Source: Corallincola holothuriorum
GTDB lineage: Bacteria; Pseudomonadota; Gammaproteobacteria; Enterobacterales; Neiellaceae
DNA length: 64,000 nucleotides
Direction of reading: 5' to 3'
Assembly: GCF_003336225.1 (NCBI RefSeq)
Contig: NZ_QPID01000009.1
Coordinates: forward strand, 123,036-187,035
Shown: one piece after another, positions 1-8,742 of the stretch
How positions within the stretch are numbered: position 1 is the first letter of the stretch
Layout of the letters: each line of letters opens with the position of its first letter
The notes under the pieces: model-generated
Told to the model about the DNA's origin: nothing
Database searches by the model: none
The model's input: only the letters and a program-made list of their open reading frames with translations
Position numbers and translations under genes: made by a program

Positions 1-1
1 T

Positions 2-580
2 GAGTTTGTTATGGTGACCGCTTGCGAGCAGCTAAAAAAATGGCAACAGCAGGGGTTGAATACCCGCATTGCCATCAACTTATCAGCGCTGCAATTTTAT
101 CAATCTCATCTTTGTGACAGTTATTCAAAAATCGCAGCCGAGAAAGGAGTCGATCCTTCGTTGATTGAGCTTGAGATCACCGAAGGCACGCTGATTAAAA
201 ATGTCGCACAGGCGATTGAAACCATCACCCAGTTTAACGCCTGTGGCTTTACCGTCTCTTTGGATGATTTTGGCACGGGGTACTCCTCTTTCGCCTATTT
301 GAAATCTCTGCCGGTCAGCAAGATCAAAATTGATCGCTCATTTATCAAAGATATTCATGAAAGCGACGCGGAAGTCGCCATCGTGAATGGCATTATTAAC
401 TTAGCCCATAATCTAGGTATGCAAGTGCTCGCTGAAGGGGTTGAACTGCGTTCGCAGTTCGACCTATTAAGAGATCTTGAGTGTGATGCCATGCAAGGCT
501 GGTTGTATGCGCCAGCAATGCCGCCTGATGAAGTGACCCGCTGGCTTAACGAAAAAGAGATGGCTTTGATGCCGCTTTAA
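2..580 (+). CDS. EAL-domain cyclic-di-GMP phosphodiesterase, C-terminal part (cut by window edge)
   Basis: The reading frame is open to the left edge, so only the last 193 codons are present and the N-terminal part is outside the window. What is visible is the second half of an EAL domain: NLSALQFYQ, the LEITEG strand, loop 6 as DDFGTGYSS, KIDRSFI, LAEGVE and the terminal QGWLYAPAMP. Active EAL enzymes hydrolyse cyclic di-GMP to pGpG. The metal-binding and catalytic residues of this half (E of LEITE, DD of loop 6, K of KIDRSF, E of AEGVE) all look intact, so activity is likely, but the EAL signature itself and any GGDEF, PAS or membrane sensor part cannot be seen. Confidence 0.9.
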   Translation, partial: EFVMVTACEQLKKWQQQGLNTRIAINLSALQFYQSHLCDSYSKIAAEKGVDPSLIELEITEGTLIKNVAQAIETITQFNACGFTVSLDDFGTGYSSFAYLKSLPVSKIKIDRSFIKDIHESDAEVAIVNGIINLAHNLGMQVLAEGVELRSQFDLLRDLECDAMQGWLYAPAMPPDEVTRWLNEKEMALMPL

Positions 581-710
581 TTGTCGGTGGCGCCAGGCAA
601 CGGAGAGAGTTTTTGTCCTCTATTGTCGATAATTCTTTGTTAACGTCGCTTCTCTATTGGGTTGTCGGTCGGTAGAATTAAGCCATCTCTCCGCAACGTG
701 AATTAGCCCT

Positions 711-1334
711 TTGAGTACCTCTGCGCCCGCGAATACCGTTATTGTTCTGGATTTTGAAACCACAGGCCTTTCGCCGAATCAGGGTGACCGGGCGATTGAA
801 ATTGGTGCGGTGATGCTGGAAAAGGGGCAACCTGTGGCGCGTTTTCAGGAGTTAATGAACCCTGGATTTCGCATCAGTCGGTTTATTGAAGATTACACGG
901 GTATCAGCAACCAGATGCTTAAAGACGCAGCTCCGTGTGAAGAGGTCATGACCCGTTTTTATGACTTTATCGGCGGGCACAACCTCGTTGCCCATAACGC
1001 GTCATTTGATCAGCGCTTTCTTGATGCCGAATTCGCGCAAATAGGGTGCCGCTATAGCGGTGAATTCAGCTGTTCAATGTTGCTTTCCCGACGGCTTTTT
1101 CCTGATGCACCTAACCATAAGCTAGGCAGCCTGGTGGCATATAAAAATATTGCCAACGACGGGGTGTTTCACCGAGCGTTGGCGGATTCAGAAATGACCG
1201 CCAAGTTGTGGAACTGCCTGCTTGAAGAGCTACAACAAAGCTACCAGCTGCAAGCGCCAAGTTTTAAATTGATGCAGCAGATCTGCAGTAAAAGCAAAGC
1301 GGCCGTACCTAAATTTCTGCACGCACAGAACTAA
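711..1334 (+). CDS. DnaQ-like DEDDh 3'-5' exonuclease
   Basis: A 207-residue single-domain exonuclease. Exo I reads DFETTGL (about residues 14-20), Exo II HNASFDQRFLD (about 95-105) and Exo III HRALADSE with the catalytic His and Asp (about 154-161), so all four acidic residues and the histidine of the DEDDh family are present. These enzymes remove nucleotides from 3' ends of DNA or RNA. It is not the polymerase III epsilon subunit itself: it lacks the C-terminal alpha-binding segment and has no rnhA neighbour. The start is TTG at 711, since no ATG lies before the Exo I strand. It is convergent with the LysR gene that follows and the gap holds no clear terminator. The exact substrate is unknown. 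Confidence 0.85.
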   Translation: MSTSAPANTVIVLDFETTGLSPNQGDRAIEIGAVMLEKGQPVARFQELMNPGFRISRFIEDYTGISNQMLKDAAPCEEVMTRFYDFIGGHNLVAHNASFDQRFLDAEFAQIGCRYSGEFSCSMLLSRRLFPDAPNHKLGSLVAYKNIANDGVFHRALADSEMTAKLWNCLLEELQQSYQLQAPSFKLMQQICSKSKAAVPKFLHAQN

Positions 1335-1434
1335 GCGGATTGTGGTATAGACGCTGAATGCAGCTTTAACTGGCTTGCGCTTTTTATGTGTGGATTGCCA
1401 ACCGAGTTCTATGCTGTTCGCGCTGGCGAGCTTT

Positions 1435-2331
1435 TCACTGTTTATCCCAATAGGGCGTGCTGCCAAAGTGCGCTGCAAAATAATCGATAAATGCTCTGAC
1501 TTTAGGTGCCAGCAGGCGCGAAGTGGGGTAAACCGCCCAAATGGCGGTGCCTGATACCAGCGGGAAGTCACGGAGTATCGGCACTAACTCGCCTCTTTTA
1601 ACGTGTTGATAGGCACACCAGGTGGAGCTGAACGCAATGCCCAGTCCGTTGGCACAAGCATCGCGTACGACTTCACCATTATCGGTACGTAAGGTTCCTT
1701 TGGTCTTAATCGTTTGCTTCCCTGTGGGGGTTTCAAATACCCAGCTCTCCAGTCCCATTAAGTTGATACATTCATGCTTTAGCAGATCCTCCGGTGTGCT
1801 AGGTTCGCCATGTTTGGCAAGATAATCAGGGGATGCGTAGACACGGCGGGTATCTGGCGCCAGTTTTCTTGCTATCAGTGTCGAATCTTCGAGTTCGGCA
1901 TTGCGAATGGCAATATCAAAGCCCCCTTCGACCAGATCGACGATGGTGTCTGAGAAACGAAAATCGACAGCAAGCTCTGGGTAGTCGATTAGAAACGTTT
2001 TAAGTGCAGGCATTAGGTGCATGCGACCAAAAGAGGCGGGTGCGGCGACGCGCAGTGTGCCTGTAGGAATAGCGCTGCCGCCACCGACGGCGGCGCGAGC
2101 TGCTTCAACGCTGGATAAAACTTCTTCGGCGTGGGGAAGAAACGCTTTGCCCTCCTCGGTCATCGACACTTTGCGTGTGGTGCGATGGACTAAACGCACC
2201 CCCAAACTTTGTTCAAGTTTACTGATATGTGTGCTGGCGACGGCAGGAGATAGACCTAGCTCTTGGCCTGCGACACTGATATTGCGGGTGGCTGTGAGGC
2301 GAACAAAGAGCCGTAGATGTTCAATATTCAT
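1435..2331 (-). CDS. LysR-family transcriptional regulator
   Basis: A 298-residue LysR protein starting at MNIEHLRLF. An in-frame ATG 36 bases further upstream (2367) exists, but the family normally begins a few residues before the helix-turn-helix. The N-terminal winged HTH runs to about residue 60 (LSPAVASTHISKLEQSLGVRLVHR is its core, cited in parts: SPAVASTHISKLE, GVRLVHR). The rest is the periplasmic-binding-like effector domain, ending with GTAIWAVYPTSRLLAPKVRAF in pieces typical of the CrgA/AaeR-like branch (AVYP, KVRAF). It is divergent from the quinone oxidoreductase gene at 2463, so it probably controls that gene. A 7-bp inverted repeat in the shared gap (2427-2445) is a candidate site. 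The effector is unknown. Confidence 0.9.
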   Translation of the reverse strand: MNIEHLRLFVRLTATRNISVAGQELGLSPAVASTHISKLEQSLGVRLVHRTTRKVSMTEEGKAFLPHAEEVLSSVEAARAAVGGGSAIPTGTLRVAAPASFGRMHLMPALKTFLIDYPELAVDFRFSDTIVDLVEGGFDIAIRNAELEDSTLIARKLAPDTRRVYASPDYLAKHGEPSTPEDLLKHECINLMGLESWVFETPTGKQTIKTKGTLRTDNGEVVRDACANGLGIAFSSTWCAYQHVKRGELVPILRDFPLVSGTAIWAVYPTSRLLAPKVRAFIDYFAAHFGSTPYWDKQ

Positions 2332-2426
2332 ATCTGCTTTCTGTGTTGAGAGCCTAACTATTATCAATTAAATCTAAAAACTGATTACACAGTTGGCGTT
2401 ATTTTCATTATCCACTTTAGTAACTA

Positions 2427-2445
2427 GAGTTGTAAAACACAACTC
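2427..2445. promoter_or_regulatory. Candidate operator between lysR and the oxidoreductase gene
   Basis: A perfect inverted repeat, GAGTTGT-AAAAC-ACAACTC, lies 17 bases before the ATG of the oxidoreductase gene, in a 131-bp gap between divergent genes. The position suits autoregulation or control by the adjacent LysR protein, although classic LysR sites are T-N11-A motifs further upstream. Function is inferred. Confidence 0.35.
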
Positions 2446-2462
2446 AACAGAGATCCATCCCA

Positions 2463-3449
2463 ATGAAAGCAATGATAATTCGTCAAGCTGGTGGCCCAGA
2501 GGTATTTGAAGCGGCTGAACTGCCTAAACCAGAGCTTAAACCTGGCCATGTGCTGGTGCGCATAGCTGCAACCAGCGTTAATACCGTCGATACCATGATC
2601 CGCCAAATGGGAAGTGAGCTGCCATTGTCCCCCGAGATGCCCGCCCTTTTAGGGATGGACCTTGCCGGTACCGTTGAAGCCGTGGGCGAGGGTGTCACCG
2701 AATACCGTGTCGGTGATGAGATTTACGGCTGTGTGGGTGGTTTAGCTGATCTGCCGGGCACTTTGGCCGAGTATGTGGTGGCTGATGCGCGCCTGATTGC
2801 TCATAAACCAAAAAACCTATCTATGCGCGAAGCGGCTGCGTTGCCGTTGGTGGGTATTACGGCTTACGAAGGCTTGATCCGAGCGGGTATCGCTAAAGGC
2901 CAAAAAGTGCTGGTGCATGGTGGCTCCGGTGGCGTCGGCCACGTGGCTTTGCAACTGGCGCGCTATTTTGGCGCCGAAGTCTATGCGACAGGTGGCGGAG
3001 AGCAACAATCCGAACTGATTGAACAGCTCGGTGCAACAGCGATCAACTACAAAACTGAATCTGTCGCGGATTATGTCGCGAAGCATACTGGTGGTGCAGG
3101 GTTTGAATTGGTGTTTGACTCGGTGGGCGGGGCGAATATGGCCAACTCATTTGAAGCGGCAGCGCTGAATGGCCAAGTGGCTTCTACGGTCTCTATGGTG
3201 GCGCTGGACTTAACCACAGCACATTTTAAAGGGTTGTCGCTGCACGTGGTGTTTATGCTGATCCCCATGTTGCACGATTTCCATCGTGAGGCCCACGCCG
3301 ATATTTTGCGTAAGTTGGCTGAGATCGCTGAGGCTGGCGGCTTGCGCCCAGTGCTGGACGAAAATCGATTCACGTTGGATCAAGTGGGCGATGCTCACGC
3401 CCGGTTGGCCAGTGGTCAGGGGATGGGCAAGGTTGTTGTCGAGGTTTAG
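2463..3449 (+). CDS. Zinc-independent MDR-family alcohol dehydrogenase / quinone oxidoreductase
   Basis: A 328-residue medium-chain dehydrogenase/reductase. The GroES-like N-terminal half includes LLGMDLAGTVEAVG (about 65-78). The Rossmann half has the NADP-binding loop HGGSGGVGHVALQLA (about 150-164), as in quinone oxidoreductases and related enoyl reductases. The catalytic zinc Cys/His set and the four-cysteine structural zinc lobe of true alcohol dehydrogenases are absent, so NADPH-dependent reduction of quinones or alkenals is the likeliest chemistry. It is divergent from the LysR gene, a common arrangement for stress-induced oxidoreductases. A hairpin with a T-rich tail follows at 3465-3486. 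The substrate is unknown. Confidence 0.85.
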   Translation: MKAMIIRQAGGPEVFEAAELPKPELKPGHVLVRIAATSVNTVDTMIRQMGSELPLSPEMPALLGMDLAGTVEAVGEGVTEYRVGDEIYGCVGGLADLPGTLAEYVVADARLIAHKPKNLSMREAAALPLVGITAYEGLIRAGIAKGQKVLVHGGSGGVGHVALQLARYFGAEVYATGGGEQQSELIEQLGATAINYKTESVADYVAKHTGGAGFELVFDSVGGANMANSFEAAALNGQVASTVSMVALDLTTAHFKGLSLHVVFMLIPMLHDFHREAHADILRKLAEIAEAGGLRPVLDENRFTLDQVGDAHARLASGQGMGKVVVEV

Positions 3450-3464
3450 GGTTCAGATCTGATA

Positions 3465-3486
3465 GTGCCGGGGAATTTCTCGGCAC
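3465..3486 (+). terminator. Weak possible terminator after the oxidoreductase gene
   Basis: GTGCCG and CGGCAC arms (6 bp, 10-base loop) start 15 bases after the stop codon and are followed by ATTGTTTGTTGT. The T-tract is interrupted, so termination may be partial. A second stem-loop, CTAACGCC-TGTA-GGTGTTAG with one G-U pair, sits at 3535-3554. The rest of the 307-bp gap up to the next gene shows nothing I can name. Confidence 0.35.
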
Positions 3487-3756
3487 ATTGTTTGTTGTGA
3501 CAACTTGTCTAAGTCGTCCATCGCTTGATGCTGCCTAACGCCTGTAGGTGTTAGCAAAAAAGCTCACCTCAATTAAGCCCCTGCGATTTATTAATATTTT
3601 CTCTGAGTTTGCCGCGTTCAGTGCGTTGCCTGCTGCATTGCCGTTGTGGCTGTTTCGTTATCTGTTCCAGAGCTGTACTGCAACAAAGTTCTACCTTATC
3701 TGATATGCGATAGTGGCCGCTAGCCGCTAATTGACATACTGATACAAGGATGTGTT

Positions 3757-6051
3757 GTGATACAACGAATTACAGAACAGCGCCCTAAATATTCCCCACT
3801 TTTTATCTTGGCGACTTCTTTGCTGTTGGTTGCCTGTGGCGGTGGGGGAGGTGGATCTGATACTCCGGTTGACGATGCACCTGTTGCAATGGCTTTAAGC
3901 CTGAGCGCTGGTAAAACCGAGCTTAAAATGGGGGACACCAGTCAACTCGCGCTTAATGTTGCCTATGATGATGGTAGCAGTCAGCCTGTCTCCGCGTCCG
4001 ATCTGCAATGGCAATGTGTTTCATCGGCGGTGGAGATTGATCAAAATAACTTGCTCACTGCAAAACAATCTGGCACCACCGATTGCACGGCAAATTGGCA
4101 GCAGTTGAGTTTATTGGTGAGCTTTTCAGTCGCTGAAAGTTCTGTGGTTGTTGATCTGATCCGCACATCGCCCCTCGGTCCGCTGACGCTCACTGTGGGC
4201 ACACAACAAACAGTGGGTGTGTTCGCTCATTATTCTGATGATTCAATTACCCAAATTAGCTCAGGCTTAGTCTGGCAGTGTGACAGTGATGCCGTCTCAA
4301 TGAGTGGGGAACGTACTGATCAGGTTGGCCATCTGTTGACTGCGGTCGCGCCAGGCCAAGCAACTTGCAGTGTGCAATGGCAAGGATTAAGTACCGAGTT
4401 GCAGGTTACTGTGCAACAAGTCAGTGAAGTTTCTGCTGAGCTTTCGCTCTCTTTCTTGGAGCATCTCAAAGATTCAGATCAAGATCTGAGCCGTTTTACC
4501 GCCTGGGTAGAGCGTGCGGTGGCCGGCAACCCCGGTTATGGTTTTTCGCCTGTCGATGCCGTGTATCTCTATTACCTCACGGCAGATGAACGTTATATTC
4601 AGCACGCGATTACGCTGGTGGAGCAGCAGGTTTTAGACGCCGAAACCAAGATCGCTGAAGGCCAAAAACCGAAAGTCAGCTCCGACTCCTATCTTCATGT
4701 CGGTCGTTTTATCTCTGAGTTGGCATACACCTATGCTTATAGCGGTGAGTTGCTGAGTGATGGTCAAAAGCTGCGTTGGCGCCAATATGCTGAACAGGCT
4801 GTGTGGAACGTTTGGCATCATAAAGAGGCTGAGTGGGGAGGACAGCCATTTCCATGGAGTGGCTGGGCGGTCACGCAACCGGGTAACAACTATCACTTCA
4901 GTTTCTTAAAAGCGACCATGACCTGGGGCTTGGCAGATAAAAATGAACACTGGCTAACGCTGCTAAAAGAACAAAAACTACCGACGTTAGTCGCCTACTT
5001 CGCAGATTTTGAGGGCGGCGGTAGTCGAGAAGGTACCGGTTATGGCGTCGCCCAAGGGAACTTGTTTGATCTGTACCAGATCTGGAAGGATGCCACGGGC
5101 ATGGATTTAGCTGGACGGTCGCCCCATGCAAGACAAACGATTGATTACTGGATCCATGCCACCACGCCTACGTTGGATCAATTTGCACCTATCGGTGATC
5201 AATCCAGAGTGTCATTTCCCCGTTTGTTTGATTACCACGAAAACCTGATACACCGTGCTGCTTCGCTTAATATTGGTTCGCCTGAGGCCAAGCGGGGTAA
5301 ATGGTGGTTGGATAATAATTCGGTGACGGAGATTGTTTATGGCTTCAATTTGCACACCACACTATTAGCGCAAGAGCCGGAACCGGTTGCCCCTACTGAC
5401 TTGGTTTATCACTCAAAAGGTGCTGGTCACTTGTTTGTGCGATCCTCCTGGCAGCCCGATGCCACTTGGTTATCTGTTGTCGCAGGTATTTATGATGAGT
5501 CCCACGCTTCTCGAGACCAAGGCGCGTTCTCTCTGTTTAAAGACGAGTGGTTAGCCGTGACCCAGAATATCTGGTCCCACAGTGGTATTCATCAAGCCAC
5601 CGAGGTGCATAACACCTTACGTTTTGTCGAAAATGGCGAAACGGTGCGCCAGAATCTGGATGCGGAATCCTCTATGGATTATCAAGTTGTGGGTGATACA
5701 ACCACGATCCAGATGGAGCTGAGTCCCGTCTACGGTAAAAACAACAGCATTACATCGTGGCAGCGCGATATCACTTTTACGGCCGACGAAGTGATGGTGT
5801 TTGATCAGTGCGTGATTACCAGTGATGTTGAAGCGATATGGCAGATAAACCTGCCGGTTCAGCCAGAAATATTGGCGGATGGCTCCATTCAATCTGGGCA
5901 ACTATTGATTACGCCAATGGTGCCGGCTGCACCTGACATATCAGTAATTAACTGGGTTGATGTAAATGCGAGTGAGTATAAGAATGGTCACTATAAGCTG
6001 GAACTAAGCGGTGGCGATTGCCGTTACCAAGTGCGCTTAAATGTTTTATAG
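3757..6051 (+). CDS. Lipoprotein with Ig-like (Big2-type) domains and a heparinase II/III-like polysaccharide lyase region
   Basis: A 764-residue exported lipoprotein. GTG at 3757 is chosen because AAGGA (3745-3749) is 7 bases upstream. A lipobox LLVAC puts the lipidated Cys at residue 27, followed by a glycine run. Two bacterial Ig-like repeats occupy about residues 40-215; each contains a WQC-type strand and a later CT/CS pair. Residues about 220-520 resemble the alpha/alpha toroid of alginate/heparin lyases (WSGWAV..PGNNYHFSF, GGGSREGTGYG). Residues about 540-764 match the heparinase II/III beta-sandwich (SHASRDQGAFSLF, EVHNTLRF). The family cleaves acidic polysaccharides by beta-elimination, and likely catalytic Asn, Tyr and His residues are present. 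The substrate is unknown. It is convergent with the carbohydrate-binding phosphoesterase gene, separated by two strong hairpins. Confidence 0.75.
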   Translation: MIQRITEQRPKYSPLFILATSLLLVACGGGGGGSDTPVDDAPVAMALSLSAGKTELKMGDTSQLALNVAYDDGSSQPVSASDLQWQCVSSAVEIDQNNLLTAKQSGTTDCTANWQQLSLLVSFSVAESSVVVDLIRTSPLGPLTLTVGTQQTVGVFAHYSDDSITQISSGLVWQCDSDAVSMSGERTDQVGHLLTAVAPGQATCSVQWQGLSTELQVTVQQVSEVSAELSLSFLEHLKDSDQDLSRFTAWVERAVAGNPGYGFSPVDAVYLYYLTADERYIQHAITLVEQQVLDAETKIAEGQKPKVSSDSYLHVGRFISELAYTYAYSGELLSDGQKLRWRQYAEQAVWNVWHHKEAEWGGQPFPWSGWAVTQPGNNYHFSFLKATMTWGLADKNEHWLTLLKEQKLPTLVAYFADFEGGGSREGTGYGVAQGNLFDLYQIWKDATGMDLAGRSPHARQTIDYWIHATTPTLDQFAPIGDQSRVSFPRLFDYHENLIHRAASLNIGSPEAKRGKWWLDNNSVTEIVYGFNLHTTLLAQEPEPVAPTDLVYHSKGAGHLFVRSSWQPDATWLSVVAGIYDESHASRDQGAFSLFKDEWLAVTQNIWSHSGIHQATEVHNTLRFVENGETVRQNLDAESSMDYQVVGDTTTIQMELSPVYGKNNSITSWQRDITFTADEVMVFDQCVITSDVEAIWQINLPVQPEILADGSIQSGQLLITPMVPAAPDISVINWVDVNASEYKNGHYKLELSGGDCRYQVRLNVL

Positions 6052-6114
6052 CTGGGTGCTCACATAGTTGATCTTGGTGGCTGCCTGCGATGGGAGATGT
6101 TCCGACAACGATAA

Positions 6115-6146
6115 AACAACCAAGCCTGATCGATGGCTTGGTTGTT
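6115..6146. terminator. Bidirectional hairpin 1 between convergent genes
   Basis: A perfect 12-bp stem AACAACCAAGCC / GGCTTGGTTGTT with an 8-base loop lies between the convergent lipoprotein and phosphoesterase genes. There is no long T-tract on either side, so it may block read-through in both directions by structure, together with the next hairpin. Confidence 0.6.
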
Positions 6147-6175
6147 GCGGCATCGATTATTCATCGATGCCGCAA
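6145..6175. terminator. Bidirectional hairpin 2 between convergent genes
   Basis: A perfect 13-bp stem TTGCGGCATCGAT / ATCGATGCCGCAA with a 5-base loop, overlapping the previous hairpin by two bases. The two structures form a tandem block before the 3' end of the minus-strand gene at 6196. Confidence 0.6.
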
Positions 6176-6195
6176 CACGCTGATGTTTCAATAAC

Positions 6196-8742
6196 CTAGA
6201 GTTTATTGACCTGATAGCGACGGATGTTATCTGTCAAAGTGATCTGATAAGTCCCTGGCCCCTGAGTGATAGCAATATTGGCGTACTCGTTGCTGTGGGT
6301 TTCGCCGTCGGGCTCATTATCGCCATACCACTTACCGTCAGCGTAAAATTTAAAGCTGGGGTTGCTGTCGGTGACTGTGACAGTGATCTGCCAACGATAA
6401 TCGCCCACTAAGCGCATGGCGGTTTTACTCCAGCCATTGGCTGTGCCGCGAAAATCAACACTGCTAAAGTCTTGTTTGTAATTGGTGTCGTCAGTGACGG
6501 TGATGGTGATGGTATCGGTCGCTGTTTCGCCTTTGTCATCAGTCACCGTTAACGTGACAGGGTAGGTCCCAGCGTCGGCATAGAGTTTAGTTGGGGAGAT
6601 GCCAGTTAAGCCATTGGACCATTGATAGGAGACAATGCTGCCGTTAGCCGATGTTGAGCCACTGGCGTCAAACTGCACTGTGCTGCCTATCATCACCGTG
6701 ATGTCGTCACCGGCATCTGCGGTTAGCCCCTGTTTACTATAAGACACAGCGTCGATGAGTTGCTTGCTACGATCATTGCCGGAGCGGTAGCCTGATGGCT
6801 GCTCCTGAGTACCAACACTGCCCATGCCATAGGTTTTCAGGTCAAAATGATTACCCGAAATATTGATGATGCTAAAGCCGATCTCATACGCGACGCCATT
6901 GCTGTTGTGGGGGTAATAGGCAAGGATATGCATATCACTGCTGCTGTTATTCCGGGGCCATTGTCCCGCTGGCGCTGCGATCATATAGCCCACCCCTTTA
7001 TTCGCATCACGGCCATACTCAGCCTTGAAGTCCAGTGAATGACTGGTGGCTGTGACAGGCTTCAAGCGCTGGTACTCATGCACATGGCCGGTAATCGCCC
7101 AATCGAGTTTTTGATTAAAGTAGTTCACATAAGGGCGTAGATATTTGACCTCATCCTTACCGCCAGCCGGGTTGATCGCCGGTACATGCCAGTACGCAAA
7201 ACTCCAAGGACATGATTGCGCTTGATTGACTTCATCTTGCAGCCAGTTGCCTTGGGCCGCTGCATTGTTGCCGTGGTCGCGCTCAGGATAGCGGCCATAG
7301 AACACAGGGATCTCTGAGTTCACGCTCATAAAACAGGCATTACCGTATTGGAAGCTGTAGTAATCGGGATAACTCATATCCGGGGTGAGATAGAAGTATT
7401 TTCTAAATGAGCGAGTGTCCTCAGCGTTACTCCAATACTGTTCAGAGTCGCTGACGTTGCTGTTGCCTGGGGTGTCATGGTTGCCCATGGCTGGCAGCAT
7501 GGCTTTGGAAGCAAACAGTGTCTGACCTTTATCAAAGAACACCTTCCACCAATAGAAACGCTCGCCGTTTTGTGGAATATCATCTTTTACCATGTCGCCG
7601 ACGGTGATGATGAAATCAAAGTCATCCATATGCTCATTGACGATCGCCTGGGCGACGTCATGCCAGCGTTGTTGGCCTTGTTCATCTTGCATGTCACCAA
7701 CCACGAGGAAGCGACTGTAGTCCATCTCATTTTTGGCGGTGATAAAGGCATATTGGCTGGAGAATTCGCCGGCAGGACTGGTGACTTTGTACTCATACTC
7801 CGTATCCGCCTGCAAATTGCTTAGGGTAATGTGATGCACCTTCCCCCAGCCCGGTGCGAGATCGGCAACGTTGTCCTCTGCCTGTACTTGCCATTCTGTA
7901 TCACCCGCTTTGCGGAAGTAGGCTTGGGCAGTAAAGTTGCTGTGACTGCCTGCCAGCTCATAATTGATCACCATATTGCTGGCAGGATTAAGGACGGTTG
8001 CCGTGTTGTACGCGCCCGTGGTTGTCGGTTGGATCAGTGTGAGGTAGGGGCCAATATATGGAGAGAAAGGCTGCTCAAGGCAATCTACGAGATTGTCGAA
8101 CCAGCGGTTATCGCTGTAGCAACCGGTGGTGCTGCGGCTGAATTCATCGGCTTTGTCGATAATAAAGTTCAGTTGAAGCCCTGAATCGATTTCCCCTTGG
8201 TATTTACCAGGTAGTGACCAGACGTAATAGCCACTGTCAGCATCTATGGTTAAAACCTGCTGGGCATTCCAGCCATAACCTTCTAGTTCAGAGATCGCAC
8301 TACCGTTGGGGATCCAGGCCCAAATGGTGGGGGCTGATGAGAAGTCATTGGCGTCGAAATAGAACACCAAGTTACTTGTATCGTTATCACCGTCATCCCC
8401 ATCATCACATTTAGCCACGGCAGTGGCATCAACCTGCTTTGAACCGCTGTTAAAAGTGATCTGGTAACTGCCGCTGTTCTCTATCAGATAGTCACTATCG
8501 GGATAGTTTTCACTCCAATCACCGTAGTGATCAATCTTAAAGCGCGGATTGCTGCCGCTGAACTGCTGGCAGGTGACATAGTCATTGTTGCCGCTGGCTA
8601 CCATTGGGGTTGTGCCCCAGCTATTTGGTGTGCCTCTAAACTGCCAGCTATCAGCATATACACTGGACATGCTGAACAGTAAAAAGAGGCCTAACACTGT
8701 CCGCCAGAGGCGGCATTCTGCCTGCTTGGGTACCGATATCAT
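6196..8742 (-). CDS. Secreted metallophosphoesterase with carbohydrate-binding modules and a PKD domain
   Basis: An 848-residue exported protein. The start at 8742 is preferred over 8772 because AAGGA lies 7 bases before it and a signal peptide ending SSVYA follows. Order: N-terminal module (about 32-110, WQFRGTPNSWG), a starch-binding-like module (about 122-225, FDANDFSSAPTIWAW), an Ig/FN3-like domain as in purple acid phosphatases (about 228-335), a calcineurin-like phosphoesterase (about 337-620) with GDM near 349, GDMVKDD near 382, GNHD near 420 and GHVHE near 553, a PKD domain (about 669-752), then a C-terminal module (DFRGTANGWS, about 763-848) that resembles the N-terminal one. The phosphoesterase should hydrolyse a phosphate ester outside the cytoplasm. 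The modules suggest it is held on polysaccharide. The substrate is not evident. Confidence 0.85.
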   Translation of the reverse strand: MISVPKQAECRLWRTVLGLFLLFSMSSVYADSWQFRGTPNSWGTTPMVASGNNDYVTCQQFSGSNPRFKIDHYGDWSENYPDSDYLIENSGSYQITFNSGSKQVDATAVAKCDDGDDGDNDTSNLVFYFDANDFSSAPTIWAWIPNGSAISELEGYGWNAQQVLTIDADSGYYVWSLPGKYQGEIDSGLQLNFIIDKADEFSRSTTGCYSDNRWFDNLVDCLEQPFSPYIGPYLTLIQPTTTGAYNTATVLNPASNMVINYELAGSHSNFTAQAYFRKAGDTEWQVQAEDNVADLAPGWGKVHHITLSNLQADTEYEYKVTSPAGEFSSQYAFITAKNEMDYSRFLVVGDMQDEQGQQRWHDVAQAIVNEHMDDFDFIITVGDMVKDDIPQNGERFYWWKVFFDKGQTLFASKAMLPAMGNHDTPGNSNVSDSEQYWSNAEDTRSFRKYFYLTPDMSYPDYYSFQYGNACFMSVNSEIPVFYGRYPERDHGNNAAAQGNWLQDEVNQAQSCPWSFAYWHVPAINPAGGKDEVKYLRPYVNYFNQKLDWAITGHVHEYQRLKPVTATSHSLDFKAEYGRDANKGVGYMIAAPAGQWPRNNSSSDMHILAYYPHNSNGVAYEIGFSIINISGNHFDLKTYGMGSVGTQEQPSGYRSGNDRSKQLIDAVSYSKQGLTADAGDDITVMIGSTVQFDASGSTSANGSIVSYQWSNGLTGISPTKLYADAGTYPVTLTVTDDKGETATDTITITVTDDTNYKQDFSSVDFRGTANGWSKTAMRLVGDYRWQITVTVTDSNPSFKFYADGKWYGDNEPDGETHSNEYANIAITQGPGTYQITLTDNIRRYQVNKL

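Noticed and set aside
1230..1571. A 113-codon minus-strand frame across the exonuclease and LysR 3' ends
   Set aside because: Overlaps the ends of two well-supported genes and has no recognisable features.
7477..8184. Two plus-strand frames of about 115 codons antisense to the phosphoesterase
   Set aside because: They mirror the coding sequence of an intact conserved gene and have no domain or ribosome-binding site.
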